Shown piece after piece: positions 1-8,287 of a DNA stretch of 44,189 bases. The notes below the pieces were generated by a model. The model searched no databases and was not told the origin of the DNA. It saw nothing but the letters and a program-made list of their open reading frames with translations. Source of the DNA: Schlesneria paludicola DSM 18645 (lineage in GTDB: Bacteria; Planctomycetota; Planctomycetia; Planctomycetales; Planctomycetaceae); assembly GCA_945869955.1 (NCBI GenBank), contig CAMBQP010000017.1, positions 1 to 44,189 on the forward strand. Direction: 5' to 3'. A program made the translations under genes and the position numbers. The first letter of the stretch is position 1. The number at the start of each line of letters is the position of its first letter.

Positions 1-114
1 ACGCCGAACAACCCACCAAACCCTGTCCCCGAGCCCAGCACCCTGGCAATCGTCGCCGCTGGGGCCTTGGGACTGATTGCACGTCGGATTGGGCGGAAAA
101 CTGCGAACGCTTAG
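1..114 (+). CDS. PEP-CTERM protein, C-terminal end only
   Basis: The reading frame is open from base 1 and stops with TAG at 112-114, leaving the last 37 residues. They hold the full PEP-CTERM sorting signal: a Pro/Asn-rich linker, the motif VPEPSTLA, a hydrophobic stretch (IVAAGALGLI) and a basic tail (ARRIGRKTA). In this family the signal is taken to direct exported proteins to an exosortase, which cleaves near the PEP motif; substrates tend to be extracellular or surface-associated. The rest of the gene lies outside the window, so its function cannot be read. A second PEP-CTERM gene follows about 370 bases downstream on the same strand. Confidence 0.85.
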   Translation, partial: TPNNPPNPVPEPSTLAIVAAGALGLIARRIGRKTANA

Positions 115-487
115 GCTTGTTTTGGCAGCGATACCTCGACGGTGAGGGGGCGATCGGTGGGCCGTGTGATCGTAATTTCCAGTGCATCGTCCGACCTCTC
201 GGCAAAAACATTGGCAAAAATGAAAGAAATTGCAGAATTTTTGAAATTTTCATCTTTTTCACGTATCGCAAAGTTGACACTGCCCTCCAACTAGTTTAAT
301 GTCGTATTGACATGGTTGCGTTGACTGAACTGAAGGCTAAAATACATGTTAATGAAACGCGTGAAATTGTTTTGTCAGCGCGTAGAAGCGGTGTCGATTT
401 GCGTATCGTAAATCTATGAGCTATACACAGATTGCGTCGCTCGTTAGTTCTCGGGTGTTTAAGATCATTTACAAGTGGTGGATTATT
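115..487. other. Intergenic region between two PEP-CTERM genes
   Basis: About 370 bases without a convincing gene. A 60-codon frame at 117-299 has no family resemblance and is probably chance. The region becomes AT-rich toward the downstream gene and holds several TTGAC-type hexamers (274, 307, 321), so it probably carries that gene's promoter. I see no clear terminator for the upstream gene. Confidence 0.5.
316..343 (+). promoter_or_regulatory. Candidate sigma70-type promoter for the PEP-CTERM gene
   Basis: TTGCGT (316-321) and TAAAAT (338-343) are separated by 16 bases, about 145 bases upstream of the chosen start codon. The -10 box is good and the -35 box is moderate. TTGACA-like hexamers nearby have poorer partners. 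This is a pattern match only. Confidence 0.25.
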
Positions 488-1189
488 ATGATTGCTGTTA
501 AGTTTCTCAAGTCGGCTGTTATTGCTGCAGTGTTTGCTGGGTTGGTAAGTGTCGCGAATGCAGGGTCTGTCTCTTATACCGGTACGGTCGCGGATGGCCA
601 GCCGGACTTCACGACTCCTGTATTGTCCAACGTACCTCAGAAGTTCGATGCGAGCTTGGGGACGCTTGACTCGGTAGTCGTCACATACTCCGGTCGTGGC
701 ACCGCCTCTTACAATGTGACGAACAACGGTGTCTCGGCCATGAACGTCAATTACAATGGTCAGATTTCGGCGACGCTGATCTCCAGCGATAGCGCATTGA
801 CCGCACTGTTGGCTACCGATTCAGTAATCGTGGACTTTGGGACTGGTGTCGGCGTTCCAAATCGAGTCTCGATTGGAGGTGGTGCAACTACAACGTTTGG
901 TACTTACGATCTTAGCACGGGAAACACGATTTCCAAAACGTACACGGGTTCTAGCGATAAGAGCTTGTTCATTGGTACCGGGAGCTTGGGGCTCAGCGGT
1001 TATGCTGAACAGAGTGATACGGTTACGACCTCAGGTGATTACACCGGAATCAAGACGAGCAACTTTGGTATGGATGTCACGGTCACCTACAACTACACCG
1101 TCGCTCCGGTACCAGAACCATCCTCACTCGCTTTGGTAGGATTGGGAATCGCCGGTGTTGTGGTCGCTCGACGACGACGACGTGCTTGA
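488..1189 (+). CDS. PEP-CTERM sorting domain-containing protein
   Basis: A predicted exported protein of 233 residues. The ATG at 488 is chosen because it places a typical signal peptide at the very N-terminus (MIAVKFLKSAVIAAVFAGL, cleavage likely after VANA); the in-frame ATG at 416 would add 24 residues ahead of it. The mature part is rich in Thr, Ser, Gly and Asn, has no cysteine, and looks like a beta-rich surface or matrix protein. The C-terminus has the PEP-CTERM arrangement: VPEPSSLAL, a hydrophobic segment (VGLGIAGVVV) and a tail of consecutive arginines. The middle of the protein matches no family I recognise. It is probably monocistronic, since a strong terminator follows 35 bases after the stop. 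Confidence 0.85.
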   Translation: MIAVKFLKSAVIAAVFAGLVSVANAGSVSYTGTVADGQPDFTTPVLSNVPQKFDASLGTLDSVVVTYSGRGTASYNVTNNGVSAMNVNYNGQISATLISSDSALTALLATDSVIVDFGTGVGVPNRVSIGGGATTTFGTYDLSTGNTISKTYTGSSDKSLFIGTGSLGLSGYAEQSDTVTTSGDYTGIKTSNFGMDVTVTYNYTVAPVPEPSSLALVGLGIAGVVVARRRRRA

Positions 1190-1224
1190 GTTTTGGATCG
1201 ACATCTCTTAGGGATTCGTAGATT

Positions 1225-1257
1225 CGGGGGCTGCTTGAAGCGGCCCCCGTTTTTTTC
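1225..1257 (+). terminator. Rho-independent terminator
   Basis: A GC-rich hairpin: CGGGGGC (1225-1231) pairs with GCCCCCG (1243-1249), and the stem continues through a T-G wobble into GCT/AGC around a three-base loop. Seven or more T residues follow immediately. It ends the upstream PEP-CTERM gene. Confidence 0.92.
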
Positions 1258-1592
1258 TTTGGTGATGAAATCCACAGGCCCCATTACTGGGCTAAGGTCC
1301 CGTTGTCTCCAGTTGGGCTTCCGAGATCGGGGTGGAAAAAACGGAGACGGTTTTCCGTTTGGGGTTTAACCATAAACCAAGTGCGGGTTCGATTCCAACC
1401 GAAACTCGATGCCGCACACGGTGCCGAAGTTGACTGCGATTAGATAAACCGCGTTTTCCCCATTGCAGATGATTTTCTCGTCAAACCAGTTTTCGGTGGG
1501 GAATCGTGCTCTTCCCGCACCAGATCGCGTATACTCAACGAGGAGTACTCAAAGGACAGGAAAAGATTGACGTCCATTTTCAGGGGGTGGGA
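1258..1592. other. Intergenic region upstream of the YHS-like lipoprotein
   Basis: About 330 bases. The open frame of the next gene extends back to 1506, but that extension lacks a signal sequence and lies ahead of the lipoprotein start chosen here. No clear promoter pair was found. A GGTTCGATTCC stretch at 1386-1396 resembles a tRNA T-loop but has no matching stem. Confidence 0.4.
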
Positions 1593-2522
1593 ATGCGGAA
1601 TTACAGCGCGTCATGGATTTGTGCAGCCTTCCTGGCGTTGATCGGTGGCTGTGGTCGTTCCGAAGTGGCGACACCCGGTCCGGTTTCGGCGGTCCCCCTG
1701 CCACAATCTTCGGCCAAACAGTCAAGCGACGCCCACGAGGGGGTGGGGTCGAAGCCGCAATCGAAACGTCGAACCTTAGCTCCGGTGGAAGTCGATTCGG
1801 GATCGCCAGCGGGATCTGTGGTGGTCAAATCCCCTGCCGAACAACTCAACTCGGTTCGCGAGGCACTTAAGCCGTTCCAAATCCTGCTGGGTCGCTGGAA
1901 CGGACTTTCCCAAAAAGCAGTCTCGGATCACCCCGAGTGGGCATACGATTGGGTCACCGACCCCCAGTTTCCTCGTCTCAAAGTCACTTCCGAAAAATTG
2001 CCGTATCTGCGGGAGGGGCGTTTGGCCTATTTGCCCGATTCCGATCAGTTTGAACTAAAGGTCATCGACGCCGAGGGGGTCCAGCGGATCATGCGGGGGA
2101 CCTTTATCGAGCCGATTCGCGATGTGGCGGGTGATGGGAAGAAACTGCAGCGAACCTACAAACTGCAACTGACCGAGCAACGGACCGAGTCGGCGGCGGA
2201 TCCCTCGGGCGAACAGTGGCGAATCACGTTGAATCAACAGGAAAACAATCGCTACATTCTGGAAATCGATCGCAAGCGCGGAAACGGCCCGTTCAGCCGG
2301 GTCGATACCGTGCATACCCAACGTGAGGGGACTTCGTTTGCCCTCAGCGAAACCGATTACGGGGACAAAACCTGCATCATTTCCCAAGGTTTGGGAACGA
2401 TCTCGGTCAGCTATCAGGGCCAAAGCTTCATGGTCTGTTGCTCGGGCTGCAAAGCGGCCTTCGATGACGATCCGCAAAAATGGATTGCCAAGTGGGAAGA
2501 AAAGAAAAAAATGCAGAAGTAG
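1593..2522 (+). CDS. Lipoprotein with C-terminal YHS-like Cys cluster
   Basis: A predicted 309-residue lipoprotein of unknown function. The ATG at 1593 gives a lipoprotein signal peptide (basic n-region, hydrophobic core, lipobox IGGC with Cys20), and a GGGGGTGGG stretch just upstream can act as ribosome-binding site. The linker to about residue 85 is rich in Ser, Pro and Gln. The middle (about 95-245) is a soluble domain I do not recognise. The last 60 residues resemble the YHS/TRASH family: a lone Cys near 257, then VCCSGCKAAF around 281-290 and a DPQKW segment. In YHS and TRASH domains such cysteines bind metal ions, so a metal-sensing or metal-handling role at the membrane is possible, but this is inference. 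The next gene on the strand starts about 95 bases downstream. Confidence 0.75.
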   Translation: MRNYSASWICAAFLALIGGCGRSEVATPGPVSAVPLPQSSAKQSSDAHEGVGSKPQSKRRTLAPVEVDSGSPAGSVVVKSPAEQLNSVREALKPFQILLGRWNGLSQKAVSDHPEWAYDWVTDPQFPRLKVTSEKLPYLREGRLAYLPDSDQFELKVIDAEGVQRIMRGTFIEPIRDVAGDGKKLQRTYKLQLTEQRTESAADPSGEQWRITLNQQENNRYILEIDRKRGNGPFSRVDTVHTQREGTSFALSETDYGDKTCIISQGLGTISVSYQGQSFMVCCSGCKAAFDDDPQKWIAKWEEKKKMQK

Positions 2523-2616
2523 TCGGTTTGCAGAATCGTACTTGCTTCCCTTTTTACGTCGAGATAAGCTGGCGGGGGTCGATTCAAGACATCGCGTCTA
2601 CATAAAGGTGTCGAAC

Positions 2617-4278
2617 ATGTCCGAAGCTTCACTCACCTCACGGTTACTCAACCAAGTTTTGCACCGAATGCAATGGGCAGCGGTTGCGCGCAGTTTCTAT
2701 TGGCTGCTGCTGGTATTGAGCAGCCTCTTCGCGACAATCCTGTTGGTCGCCCGCTTCTCGGGTCTGTTTGCCATGCCGGCGATCGGATCGACATGGCTCG
2801 CTTTTGCCACCGTCCCCCTGTTGGCGGGACTGCTCGCCTGGATCGCTCATCGCCGCCCGACGCTCCCCGACGCCGCTCGACTGGTCGATCGTTCGACCGG
2901 TGCAAAAGACCTCTATTTGACGCTGTCGCTCCTGGATCACTCGGCGGGGGAATACCAGCCGCTGGTGATTCAATCGGCGGAAGCCCGCGCTGTCGGGGTC
3001 TCGGCCGATCGAGTCTTGCCTTTCACCTGGCAACGCCGATTTTGGCACGCGATCTGGGTCCCCGGTCTGGTTGCGGCAGGGGTGTTTCTGGTCCCTCAAT
3101 TCGATCCGTTTGGCAAGATTGCGGCCGCGCGACTGATTGAAAAACGAAGTGATCGGTTAGCGGAAGGAAAAAAGGTGACCGAGCTCCGTTTGGAAGAGGT
3201 CAAGCGGCAAAATGAAGAGCATGAAGAGAGCAATCCAACCGACAGCGCCATCGAAGACTTGAAGCTGACGTTCAACAAGATGGAACGGGATCAGAAGCTG
3301 GACAATCTCAAGATGTTGTCGAGCGAGCAAAAGGATCTTGGGAAGCTTTGGCGACAAATCAGCAGCGAGAAACTGAAGGATCTCATGAAGTCATCGGCAT
3401 CAAGTGACCAGCAGTTTGGTGCCAACCAGGACGAGAAGCTGCAGAAATGGGTCAAGGAACTGCAGGACGGGGATGCGGGGGGAGTGCAGAACGAGCTGCA
3501 GGAATTGAAAGAGCAATTGCAGCAACTTGCCGCCACGAAAGATCCGGTACAACGCGCCGAAATGATGCAGGAATTGAAAGAGCGGCTACAGAAACTCGAA
3601 AAGTTGTCTGAGGACAAACTGAACAACGAACAGCTGACCTCGGCACTGGAACGGGCGATGCAGCAAATGGAATTGTCTGAGAACAAGGACTTACAGCAGG
3701 AAGCGTTGCAGGCAGCCATGCAATCGCTCGAGCTCAGTGAGCAGGAGCTTGAACAGGTTGAACAGGCGGTGAAGGACCTGAAAGAACTCGAACAGGCATT
3801 GAAGACGATCCAGCAGGCCAAGAAGGTCAATGATCAGGAGAAGCTGGACGGCAGCGAGGCGGGCGAGTGCAAGACACTCGCCGACTACGAAGCGTTGTAT
3901 GCCCAGATGCTGGCGGAATCGGGCGAGGGCGGAGGTGATGGCGGAGACGAAGTTTCTGAGAAAGAGGGGGAGTTTGCCAGCGGGGGGCCCGGGTTCGGAA
4001 AAGGTGGGGAAGCGGCCGAGGATGATTCGGTCGAAACGGGTTTCAAGAACGAGCAATCCAAGTCGGCCGTAGTCGCCGGAAAAATGCTCCTTTCAATGCA
4101 GACCAAGGGGGAAGCGGAAAAAGGGGAAGTGGTTCGGGATTACAAGCAACTGCTGCAGTCTGTGAAGCAGGGGGCAATGGAAGCGATGAATTCCGAGCAG
4201 ATTCCCCCCGGCTACCATGATCGCATCAAGAGTTATTTTGATTCGCTGGAAAAGACCGGCAAGAAGCCCACAAAATAG
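2617..4278 (+). CDS. Membrane-anchored coiled-coil protein (DUF4175-like)
   Basis: A 553-residue protein. ATG at 2617 is preferred because AAAGG lies just upstream and the membrane segments follow directly; the longer open frame back to 2323 overlaps the previous gene in another frame. Hydrophobic segments lie at about 27-47, 60-78 and 145-161. Between the second and third is a soluble segment (DAARLVDRSTGAKDLYLTL) like that seen in DUF4175-type proteins. From about 165 to 440 there is a very long Gln/Glu/Lys/Leu-rich coiled coil, then an acidic Gly-rich linker (about 440-490) and a conserved-looking tail. The layout suggests a scaffold or tether on the cytoplasmic membrane. Family assignment is from layout and local similarity only. 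Confidence 0.7.
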   Translation: MSEASLTSRLLNQVLHRMQWAAVARSFYWLLLVLSSLFATILLVARFSGLFAMPAIGSTWLAFATVPLLAGLLAWIAHRRPTLPDAARLVDRSTGAKDLYLTLSLLDHSAGEYQPLVIQSAEARAVGVSADRVLPFTWQRRFWHAIWVPGLVAAGVFLVPQFDPFGKIAAARLIEKRSDRLAEGKKVTELRLEEVKRQNEEHEESNPTDSAIEDLKLTFNKMERDQKLDNLKMLSSEQKDLGKLWRQISSEKLKDLMKSSASSDQQFGANQDEKLQKWVKELQDGDAGGVQNELQELKEQLQQLAATKDPVQRAEMMQELKERLQKLEKLSEDKLNNEQLTSALERAMQQMELSENKDLQQEALQAAMQSLELSEQELEQVEQAVKDLKELEQALKTIQQAKKVNDQEKLDGSEAGECKTLADYEALYAQMLAESGEGGGDGGDEVSEKEGEFASGGPGFGKGGEAAEDDSVETGFKNEQSKSAVVAGKMLLSMQTKGEAEKGEVVRDYKQLLQSVKQGAMEAMNSEQIPPGYHDRIKSYFDSLEKTGKKPTK

Positions 4279-4426
4279 TTTTTGGTCCTTGTTTGCGTTC
4301 GCTGGCTGAAGCCTCGATATCGGCAGCGATATCCGGTCCCGGTCCCCGGCCGACACACCGGGTCGATATCGCCAGGTGGCGATTCGGGGTCAGATTATGG
4401 CGCGAAAGCACGGGTGGAGACTGACC

Positions 4427-5971
4427 ATGTACTGCTGTCATCGGATCGGCGTAATCTTGTTGCTGACCTTCCTGATCCCTTCGCTGGCTTGGGCTCAGGT
4501 CGGTGGTGGAGCAGGTGGTGCCGGCGGAGGCTTTGGCGGCGGATTCGGTGGTGCCGGGGGCGGTGGTGGTGCCGGAGGCGGAAATCAAAATAATGCTTCG
4601 GGAATCAAAATCGATGCCGAGGGAGTCGTGGCTCTTACCGTCGCCGTCGATGGAACGGGGCTGCTGGACAAAAAACGTCGCGAAGCCCTGGCGAAAAAAC
4701 ATCTTTCGGCCGATTTGAATCAGCGAACCCCACAACGTTTTGTCTCACTGGTGCAACTGGAACGCGAGCTGAACGAGCGTCTCAGGGACGAGCAGCCGAT
4801 TCCCGAGGAGCTGTTTTATCTTGCCGGACTGCAACGGATCGAGCAAATCTTCGTCTTTCCTGAGGAACAGGATCTGGTGATTGCGGGGCCGGCCGAGGGA
4901 TTCATTCCCGATGTGAGTGGTCGGATGGTCGGCGTGGAGACGGGCCGTCCGGTCCTCAGGCTGGATGATTTGTGTGTCGCCCTGCGTACGGTCCCACGGA
5001 CAAAACAGTTGGGCTGTTCGATTGATCCTGTCCCGCAACGACTGGCGGAACTGCAGCAGTTCATCAAGCAGGGGGTACCAGCGTCCGTCGAAGAAGTGGA
5101 AGCTCGTTTCAATCAGATGGACGACATTCTGGGACTGCAGGTGGTGCGGATTGACGGAGTTCCCGAGGATTCGCATTTCGCCACGATGGTGGTCGAGGCG
5201 GATTACCGGATGAAACGGATTGCGATGGGGTTAGAAACCCCGGCCATCAAGGGATTGAAAAGTCACTTGCAGATGCTGGGTGGAGGGGGGAATGCGATGC
5301 AGCGCTGGTGGTTTATCCCCGACTATGACGCGATTTCCCGCAGTGACGACGGACTGGCTTTCGAGTTTTCCGGGCAGCGAGCCCAGCTGGTAGCGGAGGA
5401 TGAAGTGGCAGATGCCCAAGGGCATCGCTCATCGGCCCCCACAACCCGGAAAACGACCCATGCTTTTGCCCGCCAATTTACCGAAAAGTTTGGGCAACTG
5501 GCGAATAAATCGCCGGCATTTGCCGAGTTGCAAAATCTGATCGACTGGTCGGTATTGGTAGCGCTGCTACAGCAAGAGCGGATCCCCGAGCTGATCGGCT
5601 GGAAGCGTGAGCTGCTCTTGGACGAGACGCGATTACCACACCCTCGGTTTGAGGTTCCCCGGAAAACTCCCTCGCAGGTCAATTACAAGCGTGTGGGGAA
5701 TCAGGTGATTGGGCTGGTGGGAGGAGGGGTCACAGTCAATCCTCAGCGAATTGCGGCTCAGACCAGCCCCCCCAGCGCCAAGAGTGCTGCGATGTTGGCC
5801 TCGCAGCGGATTGAAGCGGCACAGCGGATTACCGCGACCGCAGCGTCGACCGCAGCGTCGACACCGGTGGCTCATCGCTGGTGGTGGGATGGTCCGCAGC
5901 AGGCGACTGCGGTCACCAAGGGCGCGATCACCAAGGGGACGGTCACCAAAGGGGGGCGGAAATCGCCTTGA
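4427..5971 (+). CDS. Exported DUF1598 domain-containing protein
   Basis: A 514-residue exported protein of unknown function. GGAG lies seven bases before the ATG at 4427, which opens directly on a signal peptide (hydrophobic VILLLTFLIPSLAWA, cleavage after AWA). An upstream in-frame ATG at 4397 would lengthen the n-region and is the alternative. The mature N-terminus is an almost pure Gly/Ala repeat (about 26-55). The main domain matches DUF1598 as known from planctomycetes: LFYLAGLQRIEQIFVFPEEQ, DLVIAGPAEGF, a GRPVLRLDDL segment, VVEADYRMKRIAMGLE and RWWFIPDYDAI. The C-terminus is low in complexity, with TKGAITKGTVTKGG repeats. Neither substrate nor partner can be inferred. Confidence 0.85.
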   Translation: MYCCHRIGVILLLTFLIPSLAWAQVGGGAGGAGGGFGGGFGGAGGGGGAGGGNQNNASGIKIDAEGVVALTVAVDGTGLLDKKRREALAKKHLSADLNQRTPQRFVSLVQLERELNERLRDEQPIPEELFYLAGLQRIEQIFVFPEEQDLVIAGPAEGFIPDVSGRMVGVETGRPVLRLDDLCVALRTVPRTKQLGCSIDPVPQRLAELQQFIKQGVPASVEEVEARFNQMDDILGLQVVRIDGVPEDSHFATMVVEADYRMKRIAMGLETPAIKGLKSHLQMLGGGGNAMQRWWFIPDYDAISRSDDGLAFEFSGQRAQLVAEDEVADAQGHRSSAPTTRKTTHAFARQFTEKFGQLANKSPAFAELQNLIDWSVLVALLQQERIPELIGWKRELLLDETRLPHPRFEVPRKTPSQVNYKRVGNQVIGLVGGGVTVNPQRIAAQTSPPSAKSAAMLASQRIEAAQRITATAASTAASTPVAHRWWWDGPQQATAVTKGAITKGTVTKGGRKSP

Positions 5972-6064
5972 GGCTGAACTCGTGAAGGAAACCGAAAGAA
6001 CCTGTAGAATCGTGTTTGGTCGTCTGTCCAAATGGAATTCGCGGGTTGGATTGGAGAAAACGGG

Positions 6065-6973
6065 ATGCTGAATTTGTCTGATGTGATCGACCTGTGTCGC
6101 GTTCCCGAGAAAAAAAAGATCCAGTTGAAGGATTTTCCTGCCAACTGGGAGGTTGCAGGGAGGGGAATGGCCTCCGAGCGACGGCAGGAGGCTCGGCGTC
6201 TACTCGTAGAAGACGTTCAAGAGCTCTCAACATCGCAGGAATTGCTGTATGCCGCTGACTCGTGGTCGGTCCTGGTGATATTCCAGGCGATGGATGCCGC
6301 GGGAAAAGATGGAACCATTGAAAAAGTGATGAAAGGGGTCAACCCCCAAGGAGTTGATGTCGTCAACTTCAAGCAGCCTTCGGTCGAAGAACTGGATCAT
6401 GATTACCTTTGGCGCTGTGCGAAATCACTGCCGGAACGGGGACGAATTGGGATCTTCAATCGGTCCTACTATGAAGAGGTGCTCGTGGTGAAAGTCCACC
6501 CCGAATACATTACGCGGCAGCGGATCCCCAATGCCGATCCTGCGAAGAAATCATTCTGGAAATCTCGCTATAAAGAGATCAACCAATTCGAGCGGCGGCT
6601 CGTGCGTAACGGGACGCGGATCATCAAGTTTTTTCTGCACATTTCCAAGGACGAGCAGAAACGCCGATTTTTGTCGCGGATTGATGACCCGAAAAAGAAC
6701 TGGAAATTTTCACCCGGCGATCTGGTTGAGCGGGGCCATTGGAATGAATACATGACCGCCTATGAAGAGATGCTGAGTGCCACCAGCACCAAGTCCGCTC
6801 CCTGGTACGTGATTCCGGCGGATCAAAAGCCGATGACTCATCTGCTGGTCGCCAAGATTTTGTCGAATGAGATTCACAAGCTGAATCTGAAATTTCCGGT
6901 ATTAACTCCGGAGCAGCATGAGATGCTGACGCATTGTCAAGCGAAGCTGCAAGCGGAAGTGGATGGGGATTAA
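6065..6973 (+). CDS. ppk2: Polyphosphate kinase 2 family nucleotide phosphotransferase
   Basis: A PPK2-family enzyme of 302 residues that moves phosphate between polyphosphate and nucleotides. GGAG at 6053-6056 sits eight bases before the ATG at 6065; an upstream in-frame ATG (6032) lacks such a site. The Walker A region is FQAMDAAGKDGTI (about 73-85), followed by GVNPQGVDVVNFKQP. Walker B is IGIFNRSYYEEVL (about 128-140). The lid and C-terminal parts (KSFWKSRYKEINQFE, KFFLHISKDEQKRRF, DPKKNWKF) are also typical. The sequence style resembles the class that phosphorylates AMP and ADP (class III), but substrate preference cannot be settled by eye. It shares one base with the following hydrolase gene, so the two are probably translated together. 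Confidence 0.92.
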   Translation: MLNLSDVIDLCRVPEKKKIQLKDFPANWEVAGRGMASERRQEARRLLVEDVQELSTSQELLYAADSWSVLVIFQAMDAAGKDGTIEKVMKGVNPQGVDVVNFKQPSVEELDHDYLWRCAKSLPERGRIGIFNRSYYEEVLVVKVHPEYITRQRIPNADPAKKSFWKSRYKEINQFERRLVRNGTRIIKFFLHISKDEQKRRFLSRIDDPKKNWKFSPGDLVERGHWNEYMTAYEEMLSATSTKSAPWYVIPADQKPMTHLLVAKILSNEIHKLNLKFPVLTPEQHEMLTHCQAKLQAEVDGD

Positions 6974-7833
6974 TGCAGCAAAAAGAAGAGATTTTTAAGA
7001 CGGCTGACGGAGTCGATTTGCTCGTTCGTACCTATTCCCCGGACGAGTCTGATCCTGCGCGAGTCTTGTTCTGGGTACATGGGTTGGGGGAACATGGGGG
7101 CCGCCACGAACATGTCGCGAATGGCTTTACCCAGCGCGGCTGGACCATGATCGTGGCGGACCTGCGCGGGCATGGGCGATCGGGGGGCGTCCCCACCCAT
7201 GTCGCTGCGTTCGACCAGTACAGCGACGACATTGCATTTCTTTGGGAACGCCTGGGGTTGAATCGGATTGCTCCGGTGCTGCTGGGACACAGCATGGGGG
7301 GCCTGATCGTGATTCGGACCGTGCAGTTGCAACGGGTGGCTCCTTCGGCGCTGGTTCTTTCTTCACCCTTGCTGGGATTAAAGCTGCATGTCAATCCGCT
7401 GACCAAATTGCTGGGACGTATTTTGGTTCAGTTCCGTCCGACGACACGATTTTCGAACGGGATTGATCCGGCGAATCTGACGAGTGACGCGGGATTTGCG
7501 GCACTTCGCCGGGGCGATCCTTTGATCAATAAGACGGTAACGGCGGGCTGGTTTTTTGCGATGCAAACCGCACTCGCCGCCGCCGAGCGTGATGCCGCGC
7601 TGATTTCGCTGCCGGTACTCGCGATTCAGGGAGATGCCGATCGAACCACGGATCCGGCCGCGATGGCGAGTTGGTGGGATCGGATTCGTTCGACCGAAAA
7701 ACAACTGGTCGTTCTGCCTGATCATCTCCACGAATTATTTTTCGCAGAGGACTGGAACAACACCCTCGGCGTGATGCTGGACTGGCTGCAGCAGCAGCAA
7801 CAACGGAAGAGCGAATTGCCGGTTATCCGCTGA
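6973..7833 (+). CDS. Alpha/beta hydrolase, monoacylglycerol lipase-like
   Basis: A 286-residue serine hydrolase of the lysophospholipase/monoacylglycerol lipase type (Hydrolase_4, S33-like). The ATG overlaps the TAA of the PPK2 gene (TAATG), which decides the start and suggests translational coupling. Visible features: oxyanion-hole motif HGLGEHGGR (36-44), DLRGHGRS (63-70), nucleophile elbow GHSMGG with Ser107, acid-loop GDADRTTDP (Asp near 221-223) and a terminal His near 253 in DHLHELF. There is no signal peptide, so it should act in the cytoplasm, probably on acylglycerols or related esters. The link to polyphosphate metabolism is positional only. Confidence 0.88.
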   Translation: MQQKEEIFKTADGVDLLVRTYSPDESDPARVLFWVHGLGEHGGRHEHVANGFTQRGWTMIVADLRGHGRSGGVPTHVAAFDQYSDDIAFLWERLGLNRIAPVLLGHSMGGLIVIRTVQLQRVAPSALVLSSPLLGLKLHVNPLTKLLGRILVQFRPTTRFSNGIDPANLTSDAGFAALRRGDPLINKTVTAGWFFAMQTALAAAERDAALISLPVLAIQGDADRTTDPAAMASWWDRIRSTEKQLVVLPDHLHELFFAEDWNNTLGVMLDWLQQQQQRKSELPVIR

Positions 7834-7902
7834 GACGATTTGATGGTTCAACGGCAAACCAAGTCTGCGGCGGTGAATCGAATTTCGGATTGGCCTTCGG
7901 CA

Positions 7903-8045
7903 CCACGAATAAGACGAATAACACGAATCAGAGAAATTCAATCACAGTAAGAAGGAAAAATCGGAAATTCCGATTTCAGTATTTTTTTTAATTTTTACTT
8001 ATACTTTTAATATTTTCTTATTCGTGCGATTCGTGCGATTCGTGG
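7903..8045. repeat. Large imperfect inverted repeat of ATTCGTG units
   Basis: The left arm (7903-7929) has three spaced copies of ACGAAT; the right arm (8019-8045) has three copies of ATTCGTG. By eye 21 of 27 positions pair when one arm is reverse-complemented. The 89-base centre is very AT-rich and contains a perfect 9-base inverted repeat (AAATCGGAA at 7958-7966, TTCCGATTT at 7968-7976) followed by a T-rich run that could act as a weak terminator for the hydrolase gene. The arms resemble intergenic CGTG-rich repeats I recall from other planctomycete and verrucomicrobial genomes, but no second copy is in this window. Confidence 0.7.
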
Positions 8046-8287
8046 TTCACTCTCTTAGCATTTCTTGAGTCGGGCGTGATTCACAAAACGCCTGCTGCCT
8101 CAAGGGATTTGCCTGAACGCTTCTCTGAGGAGGGAATAACGAAGAGAATCGCGACCGCGTAGTCCGATCGTGATGGCCGTCTCACGTGGAGAGATCAGAG
8201 GCCAAAGTCGTCCTGTTTGCGACGGGGCAAAAGGTTTATACCCAGCGCAGTGGGTTTGCTGGGCGGACTGGGTTTGTGGTTGAATCG
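8046..8287. other. Remainder of the intergenic region, no gene recognised
   Basis: This stretch lies between the inverted repeat and the terminator of the Fae-like gene. A 60-codon plus-strand frame beginning at 8186 runs through that terminator hairpin and has no recognisable features, so it is not annotated. Confidence 0.4.

Noticed and set aside
1383-1399. tRNA-like T-arm (GGTTCGATTCC)
   Set aside because: The bases on either side do not form the five-pair T-stem, and no acceptor, D or anticodon arms with proper loops surround it. The nearby GGTTTA/TAAACC hairpin has the wrong loop for an anticodon arm.
2323-2616. N-terminal extension of the coiled-coil membrane protein
   Set aside because: It overlaps the end of the preceding lipoprotein gene in another frame, is Arg/Lys/Ser-rich like out-of-frame translation, and places the membrane segments far from the start.
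3291-3830. 179-codon Ser/Cys-rich minus-strand frame
   Set aside because: It mirrors the repetitive Gln/Glu/Lys codons of the coiled-coil gene; composition is an artefact of the antisense strand.
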